A stretch of DNA of 38,117 bases from Tubiluchus corallicola (GCA_030141605.1 JAQGDQ010000496.1:126001-164117), one strand, 5' to 3'. Counted from the first letter of the stretch, positions 1 to 16,224 are shown. Notes: generated from the sequence alone by a model not told the origin. Numbers and translations are program-made.

Positions 1-25
1 AAAATTGAGGAGCACCCGCACCAGG

Positions 26-26
<1 letters not shown>

Positions 27-95
<69 letters not shown>

Positions 96-187
96 TCTCT
101 CTCTCTCTCTCCCTCTCTCTCTCTCTCAATTTCTCTCTCCCTCTTTCTCTATTTGCTCCGTTTCTTTATCCTCTCTTTCCCGCTCTC
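27..187. repeat. (CT)n microsatellite
   Basis: The left edge is an almost pure CT dinucleotide run that degrades into CT-rich sequence (CCCTCTCT, CTTTCTCT). The Leu/Ser frame across it is a repeat artefact. Confidence 0.95.
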
Positions 188-840
188 TCCGTCTCATTAT
201 GTTGTTGTAGATTTCTTCTTACTAAAGAAAATTAAATGCGTCGGCGTTTGGATGTCTGTCCTACAAACATGCATAAACATATAAGATGCTTATCTGTTTT
301 TTTAAAGTTACTTACTAACAAAGTTATAGAAATTTAATTTCACTGCTGAATCGTTACGAAAAGTCCTGCAAACCGAATCAATTCGGCTATGTTGAAAAAT
401 CCAGCACTAAAATTTCTGTTCTTTTTTTAATTTTTGTTTAATTGCTTAAATTTAGATAAAGCAGAATTTTCTAATGTTGCTATTTGTTTTCTTCTGTACT
501 GTTACAAGGTGTGTTTATTAAATGGAGATGCAGTTACTCCATAACTTTCAAGATAGGAAATAATGTACGCCAAGGAGGCAAAATGTCTTCAATTCTTTTT
601 GATTTCTATTTCATAAAGTTTTAACTTAACTTTAACTTAAAAGTTTTTACGGATTCACGGACTCACCTCGGTTGCATAACATGAATCATTTAATGTATGC
701 AGATAACGTTAGTTTATTAAGGGACAACAATTATTACAGTACTTCAACGCTTACTTGACGACTATATTTCTTCATCGCGATTTTTGAAAAACTGCATGTC
801 CAACATCACCCAACCATTAAGCTGCCCCTCAAAACAGGGT
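188..840. other. AT-rich non-coding stretch
   Basis: No exon with splice sites, no RNA gene and no recognisable element was seen here. It probably belongs to an intron or upstream region of the protease gene, whose first exons were not found in the window. Confidence 0.4.
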
Positions 841-960
841 ACCTATTTTGAGGTGTACTCTCTGAAAAACGCTTCCAAATACAAACGGTTGTCATTTGTA
901 GAATGCCAGACTTATACCTACGATATGCAGTGATCGAAAAGCATGTTTCTGAGGAGGAGG
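840..960 (+). repeat. Interspersed repeat, copy 1 (ATGCAGTGRTCGAAA family)
   Basis: This stretch holds GTCATTTGTAGAATGCC, then GCAGTGATCGAAAA, then CATGTTTCTGAGGAGG. The same blocks in the same order recur at 2488-2680, and a shorter piece (GGGTAGTCATTTGTG) lies at about 1168-1185. It is therefore an interspersed or formerly tandem repeat of about 140 bp. No coding capacity or terminal repeats were identified. Confidence 0.6.
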
Positions 961-961
961 T

Positions 962-1075
962 TGTATGTACAGTGTTCCCTCGCGGTTCGTTACCTCGAAC
1001 CTGTTACTTCGCGGTTCGTTTATCGCGGTATTTTCGCTGTTTCGCGGGTTTCTGCGGTACTCCGTCTAAAGTTTT
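962..1075. mobile_element. Possible pogo/Tigger-like MITE end (TCGCGG-rich)
   Basis: The segment starts with TACAGTGTTCCCTCGCGG and repeats TTCGCGGTTCG and TATCGCGG several times. That is the style of terminal sequence seen in pogo/Tigger-type Tc1-mariner elements. It is much richer in CG than its flanks. Only one end is visible, so this is a fragment call from general resemblance. Confidence 0.3.
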
Positions 1076-1222
1076 TTAAAAGGTACATGTACACTAATGT
1101 ACATGTAATCCTTTTGAGGCGTATCTAGTTTTGGGTGTACCCCGTGAAAGCCCCGCTCCTGTCACAAATGGGTAGTCATTTGTGTAACGCCAGATCCACG
1201 CGTACAATCCACATCCACATCC

Positions 1223-2290
1223 AGTGCAGGTTGCTATTTGTCAAGTCAGTTTGTTGGAGTACATGGCTATGCTCATGACATTATTATTCTTGCACCCTCA
1301 ATATTAACATTGAAAAAGATGATTGACGTGTGTACAGAGTTTGCTACAGAACACAGTGTGTTATTTAATCTGAAAAAAACAAATGTATATTGTTCAGAAG
1401 AGACAAGCATTTAAGTTTCATATGCGCATTCACCGAACCCCCTTTTAGTGAAAAATAAAATATGATTTTTTTCAAATTCAAGACATAGATATGTTTTTTA
1501 CTAGTACACAAAATGAGACGTGCATGAACATCACCTTGTTCAAAGAACAAAACCAACACAATGCATAAACTCACAACAAATTACATACCTGCAAATCAGT
1601 GTGACTTCTGCTGTTGCCTTTGAGAGACCAGTTCAGAAATCCGCGGCGGAGGCTCTGCCGAACCCCTGAGATCGACTCACCGAACCCCTAGGGTTCGATC
1701 GAACCCAGGTTAAGAACCACTGGCCTAATGTAAGTATCAATAGGACAGGTCTGAAAGGGTATGTTAGTGTGGTTCATTTGTGCCAAGTTGTTACTTATAA
1801 TTTAGATCAGTTACCAGACATTAAGACCAGTAAACAAGACTTTACTACTTCTGCAAATTCATTACTATGCTTCTTTAGACTTGTTATCGATAAGCGGCTA
1901 TCACTAAAACCATTGATTTACAGTGCATCAATATTTGATTTAAGTGATCTTAATATAAATTTGTTAGCTGCTGAATTCAGAAAAACATTACAAAAAATCT
2001 TGGAAATACCAAGAAGTGCGTCGCAGCATGACGTTATGCATCGCCAGTATGAAGCCACTTATGCACTTTTTTTGCTAAACGAACACACAAGTTACTAAAA
2101 TGCATTTACATGTCTGATAATTCTCTTTTAAACACATTGTCGATTTTAAACCGCGACACTAGTATTACTAGGCTCGGGAAAAACCGAATACTTATGAATA
2201 GCAACCCATGTTATAAAATATGTCGATTCTTCCCGATGATGATGTTGCCCATGATCTATATTGGTCAACAATAAACGAAATAGAAATTCC
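1223..2290 (+). mobile_element. Decayed non-LTR retrotransposon (LINE) reverse-transcriptase 3' part
   Basis: In one frame 1223-1410 encodes FVGVHGYAHD followed by IIILAPS and a KK-T tail. This is the RT catalytic YADD region with the first Asp mutated to His, so it is inactive. From about 1724 to 2098 the frame resumes with the downstream LINE region (HLCQVVTYNLD, DIKTSKQDF, ANSLLCFFR, FRKTLQKILEIPRSA), which resembles the C-terminal part of LINE polymerases. Frameshifted similarity continues to about 2290. Stop codons and an inserted DNA element at 1420-1723 show it is dead. It lies upstream of the first visible protease exon. The clade cannot be fixed by eye. Confidence 0.65.
1420..1723 (-). 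mobile_element. hAT-like non-autonomous element inserted in the LINE
   Basis: The right edge, read on the minus strand, starts CAGTGGTTCTTAACCTGGG and continues with GGTTCG blocks, typical of hAT terminal inverted repeats. CACCGAACCCC occurs both at 1432-1442 and at 1676-1686. The element separates two parts of one LINE frame, so it came later. The eight bases after the end are GCCTAATG; I did not find the matching left target duplication, so the left boundary is approximate or truncated. Confidence 0.5.
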
Positions 2291-2380
2291 CGGAATCACA
2301 CTGAATGAATTATCTTACCAACATTGCTGACAAATTAATTTTTTATTTGTTAATATACTGTAACATCATCAATTGTACTG

Positions 2381-2483
<103 letters not shown>

Positions 2484-2487
2484 ATAT

Positions 2488-2680
2488 GCAGTGGTCGAAA
2501 CTCATGTTTCTGATGAGGATGTTTTATGCAGTTTGGCGGTATCTACTTCAGGATGCACTTCCTGAAATACCCTCTGCCATCAGATACGGGTAGTCATTTG
2601 TAGAATACCGCACCCATATTTACGCATAGCAGTGGTCGAAAATCGTATTTCGCCACTGGCTCTTGAACTACTTGGGCTTA
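2488..2680 (+). repeat. Interspersed repeat, copy 2 (141-bp spacing)
   Basis: GCAGTGGTCGAAA occurs at 2488-2500 and again at 2629-2641, exactly 141 bp apart. The first is followed by CTCATGTTTCTGATGAGG, matching 927-955. GGGTAGTCATTTGTAGAAT at about 2588-2606 matches both 890 and 1170. This suggests a unit of about 140 bp that was once tandem. Confidence 0.6.
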
Positions 2681-2829
2681 TATTTGAAGGCACTGAGACA
2701 AATACGAATTATTAATTGAGAAAAATAATAGCGTGGGGTCGAACGACTATTTAATTTAAACAAGTGAAACTGACAAGTGAAGGTACTAGTTCTTGTAATG
2801 TAATATGGCTCGTAATTACTGTTTTTTAG

Positions 2830-7115
<4,286 letters not shown>

Positions 7116-7322
7116 ATTTAATTTAGTTATAATATGGCTGTGGATAGTTATAATATAGTTATAATAAGCCTGCATTAGGTTTTTACTTAACTGCTGTGCT
7201 CTTCTAGAATTGTTTATTAAATTTACTTTTTTGACTGAGATTGAATGGAATTATTTAATTATCACCTTTATACCAGAAATTTTTAACTGGCAAAATGTTA
7301 TATTACATTAGAGCAACTTTCC

Positions 7323-7328
7323 AATAAA
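7323..7328 (+). terminator. Polyadenylation signal of the protease gene
   Basis: AATAAA lies about 210 bp after the protease stop codon and is the first canonical hexamer downstream, giving a 3'UTR of ordinary length. Confidence 0.6.
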
Positions 7329-7329
7329 A

Positions 7330-8299
7330 ATGGTGTCACGAAAAACATTTATGGTGAGGATTGTGAATGCTGTAAAAGTCATGAAGGTGTTTGATGAAAA
7401 AATAGTTTAAAATTGGATTAATCATTTGTTTTTATTTAAAACTTAGCCCGACCCGTGTGAAACAAAGTAATATGTTAATCACCCATATTATACTAACTAC
7501 ATACATATAGAACTATGCATCTAAATCTGTGTGAAGTCATTATCTACATATTTAACAAGCAGCATGAGCAAAAACTTTAACAATGTTTTAAAAAATAACA
7601 GTCATTTTTTACTGTGCACAATCTGAGCAAAGAATCATCGCTGAACAAACTGAACACTGAACGTTTTTTAGTTCGTATACAGAATGTTCACTCAGCGTTT
7701 ACCAAGTGGTTCATCGCTCTCACTAGAATAATCACCGAAGATGAGGAAGCGCTATTTTGCTTCATCAGCTAAACCTATTCTGATTATTGATCTCTCTCAC
7801 ACGTACGAGGACATTATGGCAGACAAGAGTGATTTTCCTGACTGTCACCGATCCTTTTACTAACTAAGCCTCGTACTGTTTAGATATTGCAGCAACCACA
7901 CACTGTGACCACTGTCTTTTTGTCTCCAAAGGACTTGATTTTTATGTGAAACTGCTTACTACATTTAATTTGTGTATGCAGACGGCAAAGAGCGGCAACT
8001 GCAGACGAAAGAGCGAAAGTACAATGTTTGTTTTTTTATGTATAAATCGGAAAGCTTCTTTGAATAACTGTCAGACAATGAGTAGTACAGTATCACATGA
8101 CAATCTTTTTCTTGTGGTGACCAAGAAAGGGCATAGGACAGCTTACAAGAGTAATTAATTGTTACTGCCATGTGTTGACAGATAAGTAACAACAAGACAA
8201 GCTAGAGGTCACAAGAAAGTAGATCTAATTTTCGAAATAACTCTAGTCAAAGACACTAGTTTAAACTATTAGGCGGGCATAGCTTTGAAACTCGCCAAT

Positions 8300-8300
<1 letters not shown>
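7330..8300. other. Intergenic stretch with one short ORF
   Basis: Nothing recognisable apart from an ATG ORF at 7741-7863 (40 codons, beginning MRKRYFASSAKPILIIDLSH). It has a fairly balanced composition but no family resemblance, no good splice sites and no nearby poly(A) hexamer. Overlapping frames at 7946-8195 on both strands look like chance. Confidence 0.3.
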
Positions 8301-8305
<5 letters not shown>

Positions 8306-8398
<93 letters not shown>

Positions 8399-8420
8399 CC
8401 TTCCTTTCCTCTATCCCTCA

Positions 8421-8495
<75 letters not shown>

Positions 8496-8497
8496 AC
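8306..8497. repeat. Two (CT)n blocks separated by a degenerate CT-rich spacer
   Basis: Pure CT runs at about 8306-8392 and 8425-8485 flank a CCCTTCCTTTCC-type spacer. Confidence 0.95.
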
Positions 8498-8595
8498 TCG
8501 TCTTTCCCGGAACAGTGTTTGTTTGTTTCAAATAAATGTAGTTTAAAAAAATTGGACAAAATTAACGAAGTATGGTAACTGTGCTAGCACGGCAT

Positions 8596-8777
8596 TTTTG
8601 AATAATCCTGAGCATGACACATTTTGAATTATCCTGAGCATGACACATTTTGAATTATCCTGAGCACGACACATTTTGAATTATCCTGAGCATGACACAT
8701 TTTGAATTATCCTGAGCACGACACATTTTGAATTATCCTGAGCATGACACATTTTGAATTATCCTGACCGTGACACA
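8596..8777 (+). repeat. 26-bp tandem repeat, seven copies
   Basis: Seven head-to-tail 26-bp units (TTTTGAATTATCCTGAGCAT plus GACACA) run without spacers. The second unit differs from the first only by A to T in GAATAAT/GAATTAT. Units alternate between GCATGAC and GCACGAC in the order T,T,C,T,C,T, and the last has CCGTGAC. The alternation implies that some growth occurred by duplicating a 52-bp dimer. Confidence 0.95.
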
Positions 8778-8779
8778 CC

Positions 8780-9576
8780 TATCTATGGAGAAACAAATAA
8801 GTAAAGAGACGGCCAGGCTTGATTGCCCGAAATTTTAAACTGTAAACTAAGTAATGGAAGACCCTTTTTTGAATTGGGAGCCACATCACTTTTCTGCAGT
8901 TTTGCTTTGACACTGACGTAAGCTCCTTTAAAATTTAATTTGAACGTGGCCTAAAATGTAGAATTTTTTGTGATGATCGGCGGCACAACAACTTGCAAAG
9001 GGAGACTTGCACTTAAGGTTTTTCCTTACTTTCCAACAGAAATTTCCTTAATGGAGTTCATATCATAAGAGCCGTAAGCTGAAATCAGACTTTCAAAGGT
9101 TAGTCTGCGCAACAAGATGTATGTGGAGTGACCAGAACCTGGGTCGTTATCAAGGACATACTTCAAAGACAAGCTACTAAACACCAGCAAAGGTGTCACA
9201 GGCATGTTTGGATGCATATCCATTTTCGCTGAAGAGCTACGTTGCATGCGTTACAGGCAAAATTCTGTAAGATTTCCACATTGAATAAGGTTCGTAGGCA
9301 TTTAACATCTGCACATTTCAGGAGGAGTGAAAAAAATGTTCTTGCTGGGACATTTTCATACTTTACCTTTACGTTTGTATAATGCCTAGGATCCAAACAG
9401 AATGCGAAAAGTACCTTTAGCAAAATATACAATGAATATTTTTCATGTTAAATAACTTTTCCTAGATTTGTTGCACAATACTTAGACATTGTATAAAATG
9501 TGTAAAACGGCTGAGTCAATGTGTATAATTATGCAAGGATTCAAGTGAATTGATTTAATGGCATCTTAAAAAACTT
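8780..9576. other. Region with overlapping short minus-strand frames, unidentified
   Basis: Minus-strand frames at 9432-9196 and 9247-9026 overlap in different phases. The first carries FACNACN, a CxxC pair; the second runs on as DMHPNMPVTPLLVFSSLS. They may be frameshifted pieces of one decayed transposon protein beside the element at 9577-9861. No family could be assigned. Confidence 0.25.
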
Positions 9577-9861
9577 TTATAGAAAATAAAAAATAACCGA
9601 GCAGCAACACGTAAATAATATAGCAGTGGAACTTAAAATAATCATGGGATGAGAAGCCTGCGTTTTCGTACAGATGTTAAAGTCATTTATATGATTAACT
9701 AATTCCTTGTATTTTTCGTCACTTAGAAAAAACAGTGTTCGTTGCTGTATTTGCCGGCCCTTTGCCAACTCAGCATAAAATCGTTCTTTCATTTTAAGCA
9801 CGGAGTAGTTTGGTGTTTCTGCATTCATCCTGTGTGTAATACAAGTGGAATCGAAGTACAA
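9577..9861 (-). pseudogene. Fragment resembling the N-terminus of KRBA2-like/integrase-type transposon proteins
   Basis: The 94-codon minus-strand frame includes KMKERFYAELAKGRQ, then RTLFFLSDEKYKELVNHI. The pattern of a charged helix, then R-T-x-F-L-x-x-E-K-Y, recalls the short N-terminal domain in front of KRBA2-like integrase proteins of DNA transposons. After TQASHP the sequence becomes hydrophobic and non-specific (ILFTCCCSVIFYFL), so similarity stops there. No integrase catalytic domain follows within about 550 bp. This is recognition by eye only. Confidence 0.35.
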
Positions 9862-9984
9862 AGATTTTTGGATCTAGCACGAGCTCTTTTCTCAGTTAAT
9901 GGTTTCCATAAGAAAATCATGCGAAGTATTTACTGTTATCCTGGCCGTTTTTCGAAAAAAATTAGAATAATAATTTGTTGAACA

Positions 9985-10861
9985 GATTCATTTGTAAATT
10001 AGAACGAAATAAAACCGTAACATTGCAATAATCTACATAGCAATTTTTATTACAGGCACATAAAACATTTATGGTTAAAACCAACACAACTTTATTAAAG
10101 TTTTTGCATTAAAAAGCTAAAAGTTAAAATCATGCCAAACGCTTCGACTAGCTACTGTTGTCATCATCGATTAGCTGCTGCAGAGCCTATTATAAACTGA
10201 TTGTATGTTTGTAAATTTACCACTGACAAATGACAGCAGCAGCTAGTGAAAAATTGGGTGCTGTTGTGGTCTGCGCAATGATCCAGAGTAACTTCGCGCA
10301 AAATATCAGTTTCATACAATAAAAATCGTGTCCTGTGACAGCTATTAAATATAAATATGGGTAAATACATGTCCAGGCTTTACGGATCCCGCACTACTTT
10401 GTACCTGATTTAAAATACAACGCTTCTACAACAGGTAACAGCTGTAAATGGAACAGTCGTGAAACCTGAACGTTAACTTGAAGTGCCAATTAGCTATTTT
10501 AACATAAATTTACGCACATAAGTAGATAAATCATGACATTTCCTAGAACAAAATTGACACCATTTTATTTTACTTGTACATTACCTGAAATTTATTTAAC
10601 ATTCTGCAAAATGCGTGGGAACAGTATATCTGAAATAAAAGTATAACATGATTTGCTTAATAAGACTTTTGCGTTATATATAATGCCTAAGAAAAGTGTA
10701 GAAGATTTAGTTATTTTGGATACTTTACCTGGTTTGTTTTTGGCATTCAATAAAATGCCTAAGCTTTATATAAAATAGCCTGATTCATACTTTGTCTATC
10801 TGTAACATATATATCACAAAATCAGCTTCTTTAAGTTTAAGTTTTGTCTTTTCATTATTAG
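9985..10861. other. AT-rich intergenic stretch
   Basis: No feature was recognised. A 68-codon minus-strand frame at 10370-10164 has no family resemblance and no splice support. Confidence 0.3.
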
Positions 10862-10992
10862 ATGCAATCTGTGTGGATGTAACCTACGAGAATGAAAGTC
10901 AAGTTAGTGAAATGGATGATGATAGCTGTCAATGCCACAGTTCTTCTTTAACTTTAAAGCACAAGAAAACCCGTCATAAACATAAAGCTTGA
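10862..10992 (+). CDS. Candidate terminal exon of an unidentified gene
   Basis: A pyrimidine-rich acceptor (TTTTCATTATTAG) precedes an open stretch to TGA. Read in the phase needing one upstream base it gives ICVDVTYENESQVSEMDDDS, then CQCHSSSLTLKHKKTRHKHK and Ala. An acidic segment is followed by CQC and a strongly basic tail. An AATAAA lies at 11262-11267. No matching upstream exon was found, so only an exon-like segment is claimed. Confidence 0.3.
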
Positions 10993-11701
10993 AAAATTCG
11001 TCTTGAAATTTTATATCACTTACATACTGCCTTTTTACATACAGGACTTCAATCGGTAGTCACGCTGTATAAAACATGTAAATCTCCCGCGATGACCGTT
11101 AGACGCAGCCATTTTGACGATATGTCATTTGAAACAATTTAAATAACATTGTGTAAAGTTTGAAAAAATAATTAGAACATTCGTAGCACGCAAGTCTTAG
11201 GTGCTATCAACGTCAAATCATCTGAATACCTCATTTTATATCTTGCATAAATCTTGCGAATAATAAATGCATAATAAGCGTGATAAAGTCAGAAAGTACA
11301 CAAGTGGTAATTTACACAAATTTGCCCACTAAGTGCTGAGAGAGTGAGCAGCATTCTGAAAAAAGGGAAGACTACAAGTTATACAACCATAGTAAACTTT
11401 AAAAAAACGAAAAAGCTGTTAATACCAAATTTTGAAACACAATGAGTGGCTGGCGGCCTGAGCAATAATACATTTAGATACATTTTGTAACTTATAGCTA
11501 AAAAATAATATACCTTCAGAGATATGCACGCATAGTACGCATGCAGCTAATTAGTTAGGACAGCAACGTTGAGTAATTAGCCCAAAAATGTCACCGAAGT
11601 GCTCATTATTTGTTCAACCATGCAGTAGATTAAGGTAGAAAAGTCACGTGAAAATGACCTTAGCTTATAAGGTGATGTTTTACATTATTACCTGTTTTTA
11701 G

Positions 11702-12090
11702 TGTTACGCGTTAGGCCAAGTACTTCGCAAAAGGTCAACGACTTCGATAAGGCGGAAAAGGTAAGTACACGTTGCCATTAAAATAGTGAAATTCGTTTGC
11801 TTATATATTATGAAGCCTTTCTAGTGAGTTTAGTTTTAGCGGGCATCACAGTTTTTGCATCTATAATCTTCTATAGCGTTTCGGCTATACATGTATGTTA
11901 TTGGAGTGCAAATATTATACTATATATAGTATTTGTTTCATAGGAAGATCTTATACAAAAAGAATCTGAAATGCAAAAGCTAAAAAGTATAAAATTCGAA
12001 TTATTGTGGCCAATGATTTTATCTATTTTGGAGGAAAAAAGTGCGTTTTTCCAAAAGCGCTACTTGATAAAAATCAATGATCACACTTAA
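11702..12090 (+). CDS. Candidate last two exons of an unidentified coiled-coil-like protein
   Basis: Exon-like block 11702-11760 has acceptor CTGTTTTTAG and the strong donor AAG|GTAAGT. Block 11944-12090 has acceptor GTTTCATAG and ends in TAA. Joined in phase they read RPSTSQKVNDFDKAEK, then EDLIQKESEMQKLKS and a more hydrophobic end (FELLWPMILSILEEK). The charged heptad-like stretch could form a coiled coil. The first block requires one upstream base, the same phase as the exon-like block at 10862-10992, so the two could be alternative ends of one gene whose start is not visible. No family was recognised and no close AATAAA follows. Confidence 0.3.
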
Positions 12091-13362
12091 TGACAATCCG
12101 CCGCCGTTTACATCAACTACTGTAATGCCAAGATTAGTCTAAACTCTTTGAAGATTCTGTGTTTAACAAATTGCTTTTCCATTGTTCGTAGGAAAGAAAC
12201 CATTTAATATTTTTCGTTACTGTTGATTGTTCGCGTGAGAGAATTTTAAAATTACTGATTAGAATGCAGGCTTCCAATTCACTGAATTATAAACTCGATA
12301 TTTTGAGAGCATTTTATTTCGTACTATACAATTGTAGAATGATATACAAACACGTCTTACTGCACTGTTAGACATAGTCGTCTTTAATTTCTACAGAAAT
12401 TTCCTAAATAGATTACCTTTTCAATAGGTTTCTATATTAGGAACAAACTCAACACATTCCATGAAGTGCCGATAGTGGCGAACGTTTTGAATCTCTTTAG
12501 AACAATTTTCTCGGATTCTGTGCAATTCCAAATCTAAACCAATAACTGCTTGATAATGATGGAAACATGTCAAGTTCATTAAATTCTCAACCGTTAATTC
12601 AGTAGTTTGTAATCCCCACCTTGTTGAAAGGTTAATAATGTTATATCAGTCCCAGAATGTTGTCAAAAAACGGATCTGGCAAGATGCAAACCTCTTTGAC
12701 TAAAAGTTTTCCGCTTGCAAGTTTTTCTCTTGTAAATTTTCTCTGGTTTTAAGTAATTCTTGTGCACCGCAGAAACAAGGTATGTGTAATTTGTTTGTTG
12801 TTACGACGGTGTGTGCACACCGAATTCTTGTGAAGAAAAATCAAAATAAATTGTTTCACGATAGCTTTGTTACATCAGTTCTCTAGTGGATATTAAAACA
12901 ATGTAGCTACGTTTTTATATAATATTATGTATATAATGTAATTTTAATACTATAAAATACAGTAAAATACAATATAATATAGAAACATTAACGCAATTGT
13001 TGAATTTTCGATATTATCCCATATTTGAATGTTGATCAATTCGCTTGTTGTTATATTAATTTTAACAAAATACGAATAGCATGAATTTCGATAAATTTTG
13101 CAATTGGTCATGTGGCTATTACCACTTAAAATGGCCATAGGTCGACCCCAACACTTAATAGTGTAGCGCAAAATACTTTCAAAAAATTTCACAACTAAGC
13201 AAATGATTTTTTTATATGAATACTTACACGTTATTTCTAGTTATTTATCGTACGTCGAATAATTAGTACACGTAGTTTTTTCTTTTTTGTTTGGATTACT
13301 TTTTTGCTTGGTTGGTTCAATTACTTTGCTTAAATCACGGTTAATTTCCTTGCATTATCAGG
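12091..13362. other. Intergenic AT-rich stretch
   Basis: No gene is supported. An 80-codon minus-strand frame at 13192-12950 is Ile/Tyr-rich from AT-rich DNA. The last few hundred bases presumably contain the promoter and any 5'UTR exon of the gene starting at 13363; an acceptor-like TTGCATTATCAG lies just before that ATG. Confidence 0.3.
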
Positions 13363-13958
13363 ATGCGGTTACTTCATTTCAACAAGGTAGTTCCTGTCTG
13401 TCTTTTACTCGTTTGCAGCATACGAGCTTTTATATACGAAGAAGAAGAAGAACAAAAAGAAGGTAACTCTTTTTAAATTAATTAATTTAATTTATTTGGT
13501 CTGATTGTAACATTAACATGACTGTACGCCATCCTAATAGCAGCTTGGAGTGTCCACATGAATAGAAAACCTATTGGCTTACTCGTATTAATTCACGACT
13601 GCAATTTTTTCCAAGCTTGTTGATAAAGATTCATATAATATTAATAATACTCTGGTTTAGTCTTTATTAGAATAATAAAGAGAAAAACATGATTACAATT
13701 GCATAAAAAATGTATTACAGGTGATGGTGATGACAACCGTACAACCGTATCAACACAACAATACATAAAAGCAGAAACAACATTATCTATAACCAAAAGA
13801 CAATCTTTAATCTGCAGTGACTACAACGGCAATGACAGCCATTGCTGTTGTTGCTACTGCTACTGCTAGTGCTGTTGTTGTTACTGCTAGTGCTGTTGCA
13901 GTTGCGATGGAGGTTGTTGTTGTAGTAGTAGTAGTAGCTGTTGTTGTTGTTTTGTTGT

Positions 13959-13999
<41 letters not shown>

Positions 14000-14190
14000 T
14001 ACTTCTACTACTGCCACTACCACTACCACTACCCCTACCACTACCACTACCACTACCACTGCCACTGCCACTATAACTACCACTACCACTACCACTACCG
14101 CTACCACTACCACTAGCAGTAGCACTACCACTACCACTACCACTACCACTAGCAGTAGCACTACCACTACCACTACCACTACCACTACCA

Positions 14191-14256
<66 letters not shown>

Positions 14257-16173
14257 TTATTATTATTATGGCAAAATACGTTAATATAGAAAATACGACT
14301 GAAAATACGGTCAATTAATTGAACACGTGTTTACTTTTGTTTTGTGGGAATGTTTTGAAGACTGTACAATAACAAAAGTACAATATATTTAATATAATTA
14401 GACAAATAAATGATCAGTTTTTACGACTAATATTTGCTGTAATGCCAAAGTTAAAAACAGATGTTGAACAGATTGTTAATAAACATAAATTTGCTTTAAA
14501 ACAGACTTAATGCAATATTAACAACAGCTAAAAACCCTGTATAACCTAAAATTTGCATGACCTTATTCTGCAAAATAATTACCGACAAGTAAAACCGTTA
14601 TATTACGTAGCTTATACGGTCATTTGGCCTTCATTAATTTATTTAGTTTTAAAACGTACTGTACAAATACGTATCGAAGAATTGTATCCAAAAAATGTAG
14701 GTTCATATTTCACTTTAATTTCACATATGATATCAGTTTTTATTTAATCAGCTTGATAAATATGCATTCTGCAATTATATAACAAGAATATCCGATATGA
14801 CATTTTGTCCTGCATTTTCTTATTTTAATTATATCAAATTTATGGATTTAATCATTAGCACTTTTCTCTCCGTTTCTTAATTATTAAAAGTTCTTTTTAC
14901 AAGAATGACTGTGTATTTTTATTTATACGTAAATAACAGCATAGGTGATTGATACGTGTTGTAATGTTTAAATTTAAGCAGCGTTTTTTCATTGCCAGGT
15001 AACTTTTTTTAACTTAGAAGCTGGTGTTCTAAGTAATTCGCACAGATTCTATACTACTTTTATGTAAACCATCATGGCTATGAATTTGTACAATGTACAA
15101 TCAAATACAAAATTATGTACAATATTTAGGATATTATACAAAAAATAATAGACCACGGCAATGTAGTTTTGTGCCTTCGTTGTCACTGTATTGAGTTGCT
15201 TTCAATTAGCCGTGGTAGAATACTTATACAAGAAGAATTTCTTGAGGCAAAATTCATTTTGTGCGTATCTTTGCGTAAAGTGCTGCTTGTCATTAAGGGA
15301 ATGTTTTAGACCTATTTTTAAATGACAACAGCAGTATATAACACGATTCCAGTGTCAAGCTTTTTATAGTGTACTAGTTTTGTATTAATACTAAGTATTT
15401 AATTTTCTTGTTTTAAAAATGATGTGCTATAATTACCCACTTTTGTAAAACATTATTAATATACTTCCTGCCCATGTTAAAGCCTTCTGCCCACGTTTTC
15501 TGTAAAAAACGTTTTTCCTGAAGAAAACCCTTTAGAAGTGTTTTTTAAATATAGGGTTTTCCCGATAAACCCCTAATTAAAGGATTTTTGACTGGGAAAC
15601 CAGGAAAACCTATTTTAAACCCTTTAAGACCCCTTTCTATTTAACAGCGTGTTGAATGTGTGCATCTCAACAGCTTAACGTTTTTTTGACCAGCCATGTT
15701 ATTAATGGAGCAGTATACCCTAGAATCATGTTGAGATATATCGATAGTTCTGGGGCAGGTTTCACAAAGCCGTCAATAGTTAATGACGTCGTTATTACAT
15801 TCTCTTAACTATTAATAACGACGTCGTTAAATGTTAGTGACGACCTTGTGATACTGTGCCCCGATCTTCAGTAATTTAATGATAGGCCTACTATTTGTTC
15901 AAAAAGTCGTTTCTTGAGCGTAGGTGCAGTTAGCAAAATTTGCCGCGTATGTGAAACTGTGACGACACTGCTAGCTGTGGTGCGTTTCCCATCGTTGTCA
16001 TGCAAAAATACGAACTGTTTGGTTACAAAGCAGTTTTATATTATAGAGTATAATATAATATAATATAATATAATATAATATCATATCATATCATATCATA
16101 TCATATCATATCATATCATATCATATCATATCATATCATATCATATCATATCATATCATATCATATAATATAA

Positions 16174-16224
<51 letters not shown>

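Noticed and set aside
1-26. Possible exon end at the left edge (CACCCGCACCAG before GTATCT)
   Set aside because: Only 26 bases are visible, the donor-like GT begins a CT array, and the peptide does not match the expected protease N-terminus.
8596-8777. CRISPR-like regular repeat
   Set aside because: Units are strictly contiguous with no spacers and the DNA is eukaryotic; it is a minisatellite.
13817-14318. Long Thr-, Val- and Tyr-rich frames
   Set aside because: They are products of the CTA/CCA triplet array.
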